DNA of 64,000 nucleotides. It comes from Agrococcus lahaulensis DSM 17612 (GTDB lineage Bacteria; Actinomycetota; Actinomycetes; Actinomycetales; Microbacteriaceae). Each line of letters begins with the position of its first letter. The stretch's first letter is position 1. The translations under genes and the position numbers were made by a program. Positions 8,433-16,797 of the stretch are shown piece by piece. The notes under the pieces are model-generated. The model did no database searches. It saw nothing but the letters and a program-made list of their open reading frames with translations, and was not told the origin of the DNA. Location: the NCBI RefSeq assembly GCF_000425105.1, contig NZ_AULD01000005.1:620001-684000 (forward strand). The letters are read 5' to 3'.

Positions 8433-10462
8433 CGCAGGAACGCCGCCGCCACGCCCGAGTCGACCGGCACGTGCAGGCCGGTCGTGTGGGTCAGCTCGTC
8501 GCCCGTGAGCACCGCGACGGCGTTCGCGACGTGCTCGGGGAGCACCTCGCGGCCGAGCAGCGTGCGGCCGGCGTAGTACTTGCCGAGCTCCTCCTCCTTC
8601 ACCCCGTAGACCTTCGCGCGCGAGGCGCCCCAGCCGGAGGCGAAGATGCCCGAGCCGCGCACGACGCCGTCGGGGTTGATGCCGTTGACGCGCACGCCGT
8701 GCTGGCCGAGCTCGGCCGCGAGGAGCCGCACCTGGTGCGCCTGGTCGGCCTTCGTCGCCGAGTAGGCGATGTTGTTCGGGCCGGCGAAGACCGCGTTCTT
8801 CGAGGAGATGTAGATGATGTCGCCGCCGAGGCCCTGGTCGATGAGCGCCTTCGCCGCGGCGCGCGAGACGAGGAACGAGCCCTTCGCCATCACGTCGTGC
8901 TGCAGGTCCCAATCGGCCTCGGTCGTCTCGAGCAGCGACTTCGAGAGCGAGAGCCCGGCGTTGTTGACGACGAGGTCGAGCCCGCCGAACGCGAGCAGCG
9001 CCGCGTCGACCGCGGCCTGCACCTGCTCGGCCTGCGTGACGTCGCACTGCACGCCGATCGCGACGTCGGTCGAGCCGAGCTCTGCCGCGGCGGCCTGCGC
9101 CTTCTCGAGGTCGAGGTCGGCGATCACGATGCACGCCCCCTCGGCCGCGAGGCGCGTCGCGATCGCCTTGCCGATGCCGCTCGCGGCGCCGGTGACGAGC
9201 GCGATGCGGCCCGCGTGCGAGCGCGGCTTCGGCATGCGCTGCAGCTTCGCCTCCTCGAGCGACCAGTACTCGATGCGGAACTTCTCGGCGTCCGAGATGG
9301 GCTGGTAGCGCGAGATCGCCTCGGCGCCGCGCATGACGTTGATCGCGTTCGTGTAGAACTCGCCCGCCACGCGCGCGGTCTGCTTGTCCTTGCCGAACGA
9401 GAACATCCCGACGCCCGGCACGAGCACGATCGCCGGGTCGGCGCCGCGCATCGCGGGCGACTCGGGTGTCGCGTGCGCCTCGTAGTAGGCGGCGTAGTCG
9501 GCGCGGTACGCCTCGTGCAGCTCGCCGAGCCGCTCGATCGCGCGCTCGAGCGGCGCGTCGGCGGGGAGGTCGAGCACGAGCGGCTTGACCTTCGTGCGCA
9601 GGAAGTGGTCGGGGCACGAGGTGCCGAGCGCCGCGAGCCGCGGGTGCTCGGCGCACGCGAGGAAGTCGGTCACGACCTCCGCGTCGCTGAAGTGGCCGAC
9701 CATCGGACGGTCGGCCGAGGCGATGGCCCGGATGTGCGGGGCGAGCGCCGCCGCTCGCGCACGCCGCTCGTGCTCGGGCAGGGCGGCGTAGCCGTCGAGC
9801 TCGGCGCCGAACGGGTCGGGGCGCCCGTGCTGCTCGATGTACTCGGCGGCGGTGCGGATGATCCAGAGCGAGTTCCGCTCCGACTCCTCGCTCGAGGCGC
9901 CCCACGCCGTGATGCCGTGCCCGCCCAGGATGCAGCCGACCGCATCCGGGTTGGCACGCTGGATGTCGCGGATGTCGAGCCCGAGCTGGAAGCCGGGGCG
10001 GCGCCACGGGACCCACACGACCCTGTCGCCGAAGATGCGGCGCGTGAGCTCCTCGCCGTCGACGGCCGTCGCGATCGCGATGCCCGAGTCGGGGTGCAGG
10101 TGGTCGACGTGCGGGAGGTCGACGAGCGCGTGCATCGACGTGTCGATCGACGGCGCGGCGCCGCCGCGGCCGTGGAGGCAGTAGTCGAATGCCGCGACCA
10201 TCTCGTCCTCGCGCTCCACGCCGGGGTAGACGTCGACGAGGCCGCGCACGCGGTCGAGCCGCAGCACCGCGAGCCCGGACTCCGTGAGGGTGCCGAGGTC
10301 GCCGCCGGAGCCCTTGACCCACAGCAGCTCGACGGGCTCGCCCGTCGCGGGGTCGACGTCGGTGCCCTTCGCGGAGGTGTTGCCACCGGCGTAGTTCGTG
10401 TTGCGGGGATCGCTGCCGAGCGCGTTGCTGCGCGCGAGCAGGTCGCTGACTGCCTGGTTCAT
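8429..10462 (-). CDS. rhaD: Bifunctional rhamnulose-1-phosphate aldolase / lactaldehyde dehydrogenase
   Basis: 677 aa fusion. Residues 1 to about 400 are a class II (zinc) aldolase with GGNTSAKG, the zinc pair in DHLHPDS and the later GGHGITAWG. From about residue 420 a short-chain dehydrogenase follows with the NAD motif TGAASGIGK, NNAG, and catalytic YSATK. The aldolase splits rhamnulose-1-phosphate to DHAP and L-lactaldehyde, and the fused dehydrogenase is expected to oxidise the lactaldehyde to lactate. Fusions of this size are common in actinobacteria, rhizobia and Bacillus. It lies 33 bp after rhaI. Confidence 0.93.
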   Translation of the reverse strand: MNQAVSDLLARSNALGSDPRNTNYAGGNTSAKGTDVDPATGEPVELLWVKGSGGDLGTLTESGLAVLRLDRVRGLVDVYPGVEREDEMVAAFDYCLHGRGGAAPSIDTSMHALVDLPHVDHLHPDSGIAIATAVDGEELTRRIFGDRVVWVPWRRPGFQLGLDIRDIQRANPDAVGCILGGHGITAWGASSEESERNSLWIIRTAAEYIEQHGRPDPFGAELDGYAALPEHERRARAAALAPHIRAIASADRPMVGHFSDAEVVTDFLACAEHPRLAALGTSCPDHFLRTKVKPLVLDLPADAPLERAIERLGELHEAYRADYAAYYEAHATPESPAMRGADPAIVLVPGVGMFSFGKDKQTARVAGEFYTNAINVMRGAEAISRYQPISDAEKFRIEYWSLEEAKLQRMPKPRSHAGRIALVTGAASGIGKAIATRLAAEGACIVIADLDLEKAQAAAAELGSTDVAIGVQCDVTQAEQVQAAVDAALLAFGGLDLVVNNAGLSLSKSLLETTEADWDLQHDVMAKGSFLVSRAAAKALIDQGLGGDIIYISSKNAVFAGPNNIAYSATKADQAHQVRLLAAELGQHGVRVNGINPDGVVRGSGIFASGWGASRAKVYGVKEEELGKYYAGRTLLGREVLPEHVANAVAVLTGDELTHTTGLHVPVDSGVAAAFLR

Positions 10463-10495
10463 GTCGTCTCCGTGAGTCTCTCGAGGGGAGGGCGC

Positions 10496-11656
10496 TCAGG
10501 CGCCCCAGCCGGCCTGGGTGCCGCCGACGCGCTCGGCGGCGATGCGCTCGAGGTAGCCGGAGGCGACGAAGGCGCGCATCGGGTCGGCGGGCAGGCCCTT
10601 CGCCTCGCGGTAGTCGGCGAGCAGCGGCCGCACGTCGGTCGCGAACGCGTCCATGAGGATGTCGTTCGCGAGCAGCACGTCGCACTCGCGGCGCGCGACG
10701 GCGAGCGCCTCGGTGTCGAGCGAGAGCGCCTTCGCGACGGCCTCCTGCACGTTGAGCACGCTGCGGATCTGGCCCGGCACCTTCTCCTCGATGTTGTGGC
10801 ACTGGTCGAGCACGAGCTGCACGTCGCGGTCGCCGTAGCCGCCGCCCGCGATGAGCTCGACGATGATGCGGAAGAGCTGGAACGGGTCGGCGGCGCCGAC
10901 GATGAGGTCGTCGTCGCCGTAGAAGCGCGAGTTGAAGTCGAAGGCGCCGAGCTTCCCGAGCCGCAGGAGCTGCGCGACGATGAACTCGATGTTCGTGCCC
11001 GGCGCGTGGTGGCCGGTGTCGAGCACGACCTTCGCGCGCTCGCCGAGCGCGAGGCAGTGCACGTAGCTCGTCCCCCAGTCGGGGATGTCGGTGTGGTAGA
11101 ACGCCGGCTCGAAGAACTTGTACTCGAGCACCATGCGCTGGTCGTCGGCGAGCCGCGCGTAGATCTCGGCGAGCGACTCGGCGAGCCGGTCCTGGCGCTC
11201 GCGGATCGAGTCCTGACCGGGGTAGTTCGTGCCGTCGGCGAGCCACACCTTGAGGTCGCGCGAGCCCGTCTCGTGCATGACGTCGATGCACTCGAAGTGG
11301 TGGTCGATCGCCTTCCGGCGCACGCGCGCATCCGGGTGCGTGAGCGAGCCGAACTTGAAGTCGTCGTCCTGGAAGGTGTTGGAGTTGATCGTGCCGAGCG
11401 CGACGCCGAGCTCCTCCGCGCGAGCGCGCAGCGCCTGCCAGTCGTCCACCTTGTCCCACGGGTAGTGCAGCGCGACGGTCGGCGCGAGCCCCGTGTGCTT
11501 GTGCACCTCGGCGGCGTCGGCGAGCTTCTCGAACGGGTCGCGCGGCGTGCCGGGCGTCGTGAAGACGCGGAAGCGCGTGCCCGAGTTGCCGTAGGCCCAG
11601 CTGGGCACTTCGATGCGCAGCTGGTCGAGCTGCTCGGGGGTGGGGGTGACGGCCAT
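10496..11656 (-). CDS. rhaI: L-rhamnose isomerase
   Basis: 386 aa from the ATG at 11656, the length of the RhaI (not E. coli RhaA) subgroup. A xylose-isomerase-like TIM barrel with metal-binding residues is visible in EYKFFEPAFYHTD, LDTGHHAPGTN and FDFNSRFYGDDD. It converts L-rhamnose to L-rhamnulose. This subgroup often also accepts L-lyxose and other aldoses, which may matter for the kinase/epimerase genes of the divergent operon. It starts one base after the rhaM stop, so translation is probably coupled. Confidence 0.93.
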   Translation of the reverse strand: MAVTPTPEQLDQLRIEVPSWAYGNSGTRFRVFTTPGTPRDPFEKLADAAEVHKHTGLAPTVALHYPWDKVDDWQALRARAEELGVALGTINSNTFQDDDFKFGSLTHPDARVRRKAIDHHFECIDVMHETGSRDLKVWLADGTNYPGQDSIRERQDRLAESLAEIYARLADDQRMVLEYKFFEPAFYHTDIPDWGTSYVHCLALGERAKVVLDTGHHAPGTNIEFIVAQLLRLGKLGAFDFNSRFYGDDDLIVGAADPFQLFRIIVELIAGGGYGDRDVQLVLDQCHNIEEKVPGQIRSVLNVQEAVAKALSLDTEALAVARRECDVLLANDILMDAFATDVRPLLADYREAKGLPADPMRAFVASGYLERIAAERVGGTQAGWGA

Positions 11657-11657
11657 G

Positions 11658-12044
11658 TCAGCTCCTCGGTTCGGGGCGGGATTCGGTTCGGCTCGCCGCG
11701 AGCTGCGCGTCGAGGTCGAAGGCGAGCGGGATGAGCTCGAAGGACTCGTCGGCGGGCCGCTCGAGCCCCTCGAAGAAGGGCTGCATCTCGGCCTGCCAGC
11801 GCGCATTCACCTCGCGCGCGGCCATGCCGGCGAGGGATGCGTCGAGGTCGAGGGTGCGGAACGTGCCGATGCACGTCCCGTCGTCGGCGACGAAGATGCG
11901 GTAGTCGAGCCAGCCGGTCGCCTCGAGCGCCTCGAGCATCTCGGGCCAGACCGCGGCGTGGCGCTCGCGGTACGCGTCGACGAGCTCGGGCCGCACGCGC
12001 AGGCGGAAGCACACGGGCAGGGGCTGCGTCGCCGTGCTCGCCAT
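11658..12044 (-). CDS. rhaM: L-rhamnose mutarotase
   Basis: 128 aa dimeric ferredoxin-like fold. It has VCFRLRVRPELVDAYRERHAAVWPEM with the conserved catalytic-region HAxVWPEM, YRIFVADDGTCIGTF and the WQAEMQPFFEGLE end. It equilibrates the anomers of L-rhamnose for the isomerase. It is the first gene of the minus-strand rhamnose operon. A run of CCTCCT (reverse of AGGAGG) at 12056-12061 provides the ribosome-binding site. Confidence 0.93.
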   Translation of the reverse strand: MASTATQPLPVCFRLRVRPELVDAYRERHAAVWPEMLEALEATGWLDYRIFVADDGTCIGTFRTLDLDASLAGMAAREVNARWQAEMQPFFEGLERPADESFELIPLAFDLDAQLAASRTESRPEPRS

Positions 12045-12104
12045 AGTCGCTCCTGTCCTCCTCGACGGGTCGCGACTGATCGCCGAGGCCAGTCGCGCCC
12101 CGCC

Positions 12105-12192
12105 AGCATGCCCCGTTGCAGTTTCGAACGCAAGCGCAAGTGTTGCGATTCGGTATCGGTGACTTGCGAAGCGACTTTCGGATGCGTACTGT
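12105..12192. promoter_or_regulatory. Divergent rhamnose promoter region with CGCAA/TTGCG operator boxes
   Basis: On the plus strand, TTGCGA (12164-12169), a 17-bp spacer and TACTGT (12187-12192) form a promoter for the DeoR gene. On the minus strand, TTGCGT (12133-12128), 17 bp and CATGCT (12110-12105) could serve rhaM. The region carries CGCAA at 12129 and 12135, TTGCG at 12143 and 12164, including the palindrome CGCAAGTGTTGCG (12135-12147), and TTTCG at 12122 and 12176. These repeated boxes are likely DeoR-family binding sites for both promoters. Confidence 0.55.
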
Positions 12193-12220
12193 CGCCACCA
12201 TCACCGACAAGGGAGACGCC

Positions 12221-13063
12221 GTGATCAGTCGTGAGGCGCGCATCCTCGACGCCCTCGGAGCCCAGGGCTCCGTGCAGGTCGCCGAGCTCGCCCGCGACCT
12301 CGACGTCTCCGAGGTGACGATCCGCAAGGACCTCGACGCGCTCGCGCGCCGGCAGCTGCTGCGCCGCACGCGCGGCGGCGCCGTGCTGCCGGAGCGCGGG
12401 GACGAGGGCGCCTTCCGGGATCGCCTGCAGCGCGAGTCGGCCGCGAAGCGCGCGATCGCGGTCGAGGCGGCGAAGCTCGTCGCGGACGGCGACGTCATCG
12501 CGCTCGACACCTCGAGCACCGCGCACTACCTCGCGCTCGAGCTGCTGCACCGGCAGGGGCTCGTGGTCATCACCCAGTCGCTCCCGACCGCGACCGTGCT
12601 GATGGAGCGCTCCGACGCGCGCGTCATCATGCCCGGCGGCACCCTCCGCCGCGAGAGCTCCGGCCTCGTCGGCCCGATCACCGACGCGCTCGTCGGCCGC
12701 GGCCGCGTGCACCGGGCGTTCGTCGGCGTCGTCGGGCTCTCGCCCGAGCGCGGCCTGCTCGAGCTCGCGACCGACGAGGCCGTCTCGAAGCAGGCGCTCG
12801 TCGCGTCGACCGACGAGGTGCACGGGCTGTTCGACTCGAGCAAGGTCGGCGGCTTCGCGCTGCACTCGTTCGCCCGCACGGAGCAGGTGACGAGCCTCAT
12901 CACGGATGCCGACGCATCCGACGACTTCGTCGAGGAGTGGCGCGCCGTCGGCGTGCCGGTGGCCCGAGTGCCGCTCCCCGACGCTCAGACGACCGGCACG
13001 GCGCCGGTCTCGGCACGGGCGGAGACCGCCTCCCGTCGCCTCACCCTGAAGGAGCATCGATGA
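12221..13063 (+). CDS. DeoR family transcriptional regulator of rhamnose genes
   Basis: 280 aa from the GTG at 12221, preceded by GGGAG. Longer in-frame starts (12116, 12182) fall inside or upstream of the predicted promoter. The N-terminal DeoR helix-turn-helix (about 5-60) reads VQVAELARDLDVSEVTIRKDLDAL with the RTRGGAV wing. The C-terminal sugar-phosphate sensor domain (about 75-235) has ALDTSSTAHYLA, the TVLMERSD...PGGTLRRES stretch and KVGGFALHSFA. It is first in the importer operon with an ATGA overlap to the binding protein, the same order as in rhizobial rhaR-rhaSTPQ. Effector identity is unknown. Confidence 0.88.
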   Translation: MISREARILDALGAQGSVQVAELARDLDVSEVTIRKDLDALARRQLLRRTRGGAVLPERGDEGAFRDRLQRESAAKRAIAVEAAKLVADGDVIALDTSSTAHYLALELLHRQGLVVITQSLPTATVLMERSDARVIMPGGTLRRESSGLVGPITDALVGRGRVHRAFVGVVGLSPERGLLELATDEAVSKQALVASTDEVHGLFDSSKVGGFALHSFARTEQVTSLITDADASDDFVEEWRAVGVPVARVPLPDAQTTGTAPVSARAETASRRLTLKEHR

Positions 13064-14109
13064 AGATCTCACGCAAGATCGCGGGTGCACTGGCGCTCTC
13101 GGCGGCCGCTGCCGTCGTGCTGGCCGGCTGCACGTCGCGCAACACCGACACCGGATCGTCGGCCGCACCCGGCGCGACCGACGGCGCGAGCGCGGAGGAC
13201 CTCACCATCGCGTTCGTGCCCAAGCTGCAGGGCATCCCCTACTTCGAGGCCATGAACACGGGCGGCCAGCAGGCGGCCGAGGAGCTCGGCTTCGAGTGGC
13301 TCTACCAGGGCCCGACGACCGCCGACGCCGCCGCGCAGGCCGACATCGTGCGCTCGTTCATCCAGCAGGGCGTCGACGTGCTGTTCGTCGCCCCGAACGA
13401 CCCCAACTCGATGGCGCCGCTGCTCGAGGAGGCGCAGGCCGCCGGCATCCACGTCGCCACGACCGACACCGACGCGCCCGACTCGGTGCGCGAGGTCTTC
13501 GTGAGCCAGGCCTCGGTCGAGGGCATCGGCCAGCAGCTCACCGACTCGCTCCTCGAGGCGATGGGCGGCTCCGGCAAGTACGCGATCGTCTCGTGCGGCG
13601 AGACGGCGGCGAACCTCAACGCGTGGATCGAGGTGCAGGAGGCCTACACCGCCTCGGAGTACCCCGACGCCGAGATCGTCGACATCGTCTACGCCGGCGA
13701 GGACCAGGCGATGGCGACGCAGATGGCGACCGACCTCATGAACAGCCACCCCGACCTCACGGGCCTCGTTGGCGAGTGCACCTCGAGCGCTCCGGGCGTC
13801 GCGCAGGCCGTGCAGGACGCGGGCCGCATCGGCGAGGTCTTCACCGTCGGCCTCGGCACGCCGCAGTCGATGCTCCCGTACCTCGAGTCGGGCGCGTCGA
13901 GCGCGTCGATCCTGTGGGACGTCGAGGGCCTCGGCTACCTGACCGGCTGGGCCGGCGTGCAGCTCGCGACCGACGGCGACCTGGGCGACACGTCGAGCCT
14001 GTCGAACGAGGCGCTCTCGGAGGTCGAGTACGACGAGGCGACGGGCGTGCTGCTGCTCGGCCCGCCCACCGTCTTCACCGCCGAGAACGCGGGCGACTAC
14101 GACTACTGA
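13060..14109 (+). CDS. rhaS: Rhamnose ABC transporter substrate-binding lipoprotein
   Basis: 349 aa. A signal peptide with lipobox LAGC (Cys near 25) anchors it to the membrane. A periplasmic-binding-protein type I sugar-binding domain follows (IAFVPKLQGIPYFEAMNTGGQQAAEELG, VDVLFVAPNDPNS, the QATTDTDAP-like segment). It is the high-affinity receptor of the RhaSTPQ importer. Start ATG at 13060 overlaps the regulator's TGA. A strong hairpin follows the stop before the ATPase gene. L-rhamnose as ligand is inferred from the operon. Confidence 0.88.
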   Translation: MKISRKIAGALALSAAAAVVLAGCTSRNTDTGSSAAPGATDGASAEDLTIAFVPKLQGIPYFEAMNTGGQQAAEELGFEWLYQGPTTADAAAQADIVRSFIQQGVDVLFVAPNDPNSMAPLLEEAQAAGIHVATTDTDAPDSVREVFVSQASVEGIGQQLTDSLLEAMGGSGKYAIVSCGETAANLNAWIEVQEAYTASEYPDAEIVDIVYAGEDQAMATQMATDLMNSHPDLTGLVGECTSSAPGVAQAVQDAGRIGEVFTVGLGTPQSMLPYLESGASSASILWDVEGLGYLTGWAGVQLATDGDLGDTSSLSNEALSEVEYDEATGVLLLGPPTVFTAENAGDYDY

Positions 14110-14126
14110 TCGCCTGATCGACTGAC

Positions 14127-14156
14127 GCCGGGGCGCGGCTCGCGCCGCGCCCCGGC
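14127..14156 (+). terminator. Strong intra-operon hairpin after the binding-protein gene
   Basis: A perfect 13-bp GC stem (14127-14139 with 14144-14156) closes on a TCGC tetraloop, directly after the binding-protein stop. There is no T-run. A further GC-rich hairpin (GGCCCCCGGGCC) follows. Such structures commonly stabilise or partially terminate the transcript so that the binding protein is made in excess over the membrane components. Confidence 0.6.
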
Positions 14157-14227
14157 ACCCCCTCCGGCCCCCGGGCCGGCCCGCAGGCAGCCCGCCGGCC
14201 ACCGCGCCGGCGACGACGAGGAGCACC

Positions 14228-15787
14228 ATGACCGACACCGCCCAGCGGGCCCGCCCCACGCCGGGGCACGACTCCACGCCGCGGCTCGAGATGCGCGACA
14301 TCTCGAAGCGCTACGGCGGCGTGCGCGCCATCCGCCACGCCGACATCACCGTCATGCCCGGCACCGTCCACGCGCTCGTGGGCGAGAACGGCGCAGGCAA
14401 GTCGACGCTCATCAAGATCCTCGCGGGCGCCGAGCAGGCCGACACCGGCACGATCGCGATCGACGGCTCGGCCGTCTCGATCGGCTCGACGACCGACGCG
14501 ATCGCCCTCGGCGTGCAGACGGTCTACCAGGAGCCGCAGCTCTTCCCCGAGCTCACCGTCGCCGAGAACTTCTTCGTCGGCCGCGAGATCACCCGCGGCC
14601 CCATGATCGACTGGCGCGCCCAGGCGCCCCGCATGCTCGAGCTGCTCGACACCGTCGGCCTCGACCGCGGCGTCGCCTCGCAGCCGCTCGGCGGCCTCTC
14701 GATCGCCCAGCAGCAGCAGGTCTCGATCGCGAAGGCGCTGCTCGAGCAGGCGAGCATCCTCATCCTCGACGAGCCGAGCGCCATCCTCACCGACGCCGAG
14801 ATCGAGGTGCTCTTCGGCGTCGTGCGGCGACTCGCCGCCGACGGCGTCTCCATCATCTACATCAGCCACCGCCTCGACGAGCTCTTCCGCATCGCCGACG
14901 CGGTGACGATCATGCGCGACGGCGAGACCGTCTCGACCGAGCCGATCGGCGAGCTCTCGGTGCGCGAGATCGCCGAGCGCATGGTCGGCGGCGCGATCGA
15001 CGAGGGCGAGCACGTGCCCGGCGAGCACGGCGAGACCGTGCTCGAGCTCGAGGGGCTCACGCTCGACGGCGCGTTCGCCGACGTCTCGCTCTCGGTGCGC
15101 GCCGGCGAGGTGCTCGGCCTCTACGGCCTCATCGGCTCCGGCGCGGCCGAGGTCGGCGAGGTCGTCTACGGGATGCGCCGCGCGACGAGCGGCCGGATGC
15201 GCGCCGTCGGCAGCGACCGGCAGCCCGGCACGCCCGCCGACGCGAAGCGCCGCGGCATCCGCATGGTGCCCGCGAACCGCTCGTCGCAGGGCTCCTTCTC
15301 GTTCCAGAGCATCGCCTTCAACATCACCGTCGGCTCGCTCGGCCTGCTCGGGAAGCTCCCCGGCTGGGTGTCGCCGAAGGCCGAGCGGCGCATCGCCGAC
15401 GACCTCATCGGCCGCCTCGCGGTCAAGACGCCCACGTCGCGGCAGCCGCTCGGCGCGATGTCGGGCGGCAACGCGCAGAAGGTCGTGCTCGCCCGCCAGA
15501 TCGTCGAGCAGCCGAAGCTCCTCGTGCTCGCCGAGCCGACGCAGGGCGTCGACGTCGGCGCGAAGGAGGAGATCCACCGGATCATCGCCGACCTCGCCGC
15601 GCGCGGCACGGCCGTGCTCGTGATCACCACCGACCTCGCCGAGGTCCAGCGCATCGCCGACCGCGTGCTCGTCTTCCGCTCGGGGCGCGTCGCCCGCGAG
15701 TTCCCGCCGAGCGCGAGCCAGGCGTCGCTGCTCGCGGCCGCCGCCGGCGCCGAGGACGAGCCCGTCACCCAGGAGGACGACCGATGA
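14228..15787 (+). CDS. rhaT: Rhamnose ABC transporter ATP-binding protein (tandem domains)
   Basis: 519 aa with two ABC ATPase halves, as in RbsA-type sugar importers. The first half has Walker A GENGAGKST, signature LSIAQQQQVSIAK and Walker B ILILDEPSA. The second half (from about residue 265) has a degenerate Walker A (GLIGSGAAEVGE), signature MSGGNAQKVVLAR and LLVLAEPTQGVDVGAKEE. It energises uptake through the two permeases that follow and overlaps the next gene by 4 bp. GAGGAG sits ahead of the start. Confidence 0.9.
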   Translation: MTDTAQRARPTPGHDSTPRLEMRDISKRYGGVRAIRHADITVMPGTVHALVGENGAGKSTLIKILAGAEQADTGTIAIDGSAVSIGSTTDAIALGVQTVYQEPQLFPELTVAENFFVGREITRGPMIDWRAQAPRMLELLDTVGLDRGVASQPLGGLSIAQQQQVSIAKALLEQASILILDEPSAILTDAEIEVLFGVVRRLAADGVSIIYISHRLDELFRIADAVTIMRDGETVSTEPIGELSVREIAERMVGGAIDEGEHVPGEHGETVLELEGLTLDGAFADVSLSVRAGEVLGLYGLIGSGAAEVGEVVYGMRRATSGRMRAVGSDRQPGTPADAKRRGIRMVPANRSSQGSFSFQSIAFNITVGSLGLLGKLPGWVSPKAERRIADDLIGRLAVKTPTSRQPLGAMSGGNAQKVVLARQIVEQPKLLVLAEPTQGVDVGAKEEIHRIIADLAARGTAVLVITTDLAEVQRIADRVLVFRSGRVAREFPPSASQASLLAAAAGAEDEPVTQEDDR

Positions 15788-16797
15788 CCACCGCGACCGA
15801 AGCCCGCGCGCCGCAGGCGGTGAGCATGCGCCGCATCCTGCCCCCGATCGTGACGGGGCAGGAGGTCGTGCTGCTCGTCGTGCTCGCCGTGCTGTGGGTG
15901 CTGCTCGGCATCTTCACGCCCGCGTTCCTCACGCCCGGCTCGATCGGCCCGCTGCTCGTGCAGGTCGCCCCGATCGCGCTCATCGGCGTCGGCATGACGT
16001 TCGTCATCATCACCGCCGGCATCGACGTCTCGGTCGCGGGCATGATCATGGTCTCCGCCGTCGTGACCGCGCGCGTGCTCGTGAGCTACGACGTGCCCGC
16101 GATCGTCGCGGTGGCGCTCGCGATCGTCATCGGCGCAGCCCTCGGCGCGCTCAACGGCATCCTGATCGCCTACGGCCGCGTGCATCCGATCATCATCACG
16201 TTCGGCACCGCCAACGTCTTCACGTGGCTCGGGCTGCGCGTCTTCGACTCGTCGACCGTCAACGGCATCCCGTCGACGCTCGAGTTCTTCGGCCGCGGCG
16301 CGGCCGGCTCGACGCTCGGCGTGCCCCACTCCTTCGCGATCGCGGTGCTCGCCGTCGCCGTCGCGTGGTGGTTCCTGCGCTACGCGAAGTCGGGCCGCAA
16401 CCTCTACGCGATCGGCGGCAACCAGAACGCCGCGCGGCTCGCGGGCATCAAGGTGCAGCCGCGGCTCGTCTGGGTCTACCTCATCACCGGGGCGCTCGCG
16501 GGCCTCGCCGCGTGCATGATCATCGCGACGGGCACCTCGACCCTCGACCAGTCGGTCGGCTCGGGCAAGGAGCTCCAGGTGATCGCCGCGGTCGTCATCG
16601 GCGGCACGTCGATCCTCGGCGGCCGGGGCAGCGTCGTCGGCACCCTGCTCGGCGCGATCCTCGTGCAGACCGTCGTCTCGGGCGTCACGCAGCTCGGCTG
16701 GCCCACCCAGCTCGGCTTCCTCTTCGTCGGCATCTTCATCCTGATCGCCGTCGGCACCGACATCATCCGCGAGCGAGCCAGGAGGGCGCGCGCATGA
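15784..16797 (+). CDS. rhaP: Rhamnose ABC transporter permease
   Basis: 337 aa integral membrane protein of the RbsC/BPD_transp_2 family, with about 8-9 hydrophobic segments. The conserved GIDVSVAGMI, the GRNLYAIGGNQNAARLAGI cytoplasmic loop and ILGGRGSVVGTLLGA are visible. It pairs with the following permease to form the channel. ATGA overlaps on both sides show tight translational coupling in the operon. Confidence 0.9.
   Translation: MTTATEARAPQAVSMRRILPPIVTGQEVVLLVVLAVLWVLLGIFTPAFLTPGSIGPLLVQVAPIALIGVGMTFVIITAGIDVSVAGMIMVSAVVTARVLVSYDVPAIVAVALAIVIGAALGALNGILIAYGRVHPIIITFGTANVFTWLGLRVFDSSTVNGIPSTLEFFGRGAAGSTLGVPHSFAIAVLAVAVAWWFLRYAKSGRNLYAIGGNQNAARLAGIKVQPRLVWVYLITGALAGLAACMIIATGTSTLDQSVGSGKELQVIAAVVIGGTSILGGRGSVVGTLLGAILVQTVVSGVTQLGWPTQLGFLFVGIFILIAVGTDIIRERARRARA

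Noticed and set aside
7011-11459. 1482-codon minus-strand frame spanning the rhamnose genes
   Set aside because: Only its last third is real (rhaB, from 8432). The rest is an Arg-rich shadow of rhaD and rhaI in another frame.
8471-11734. 1087-codon plus-strand frame
   Set aside because: Complement shadow of rhaI/rhaD with Arg/Val/Asp bias and no domain. The minus strand has three well supported genes.
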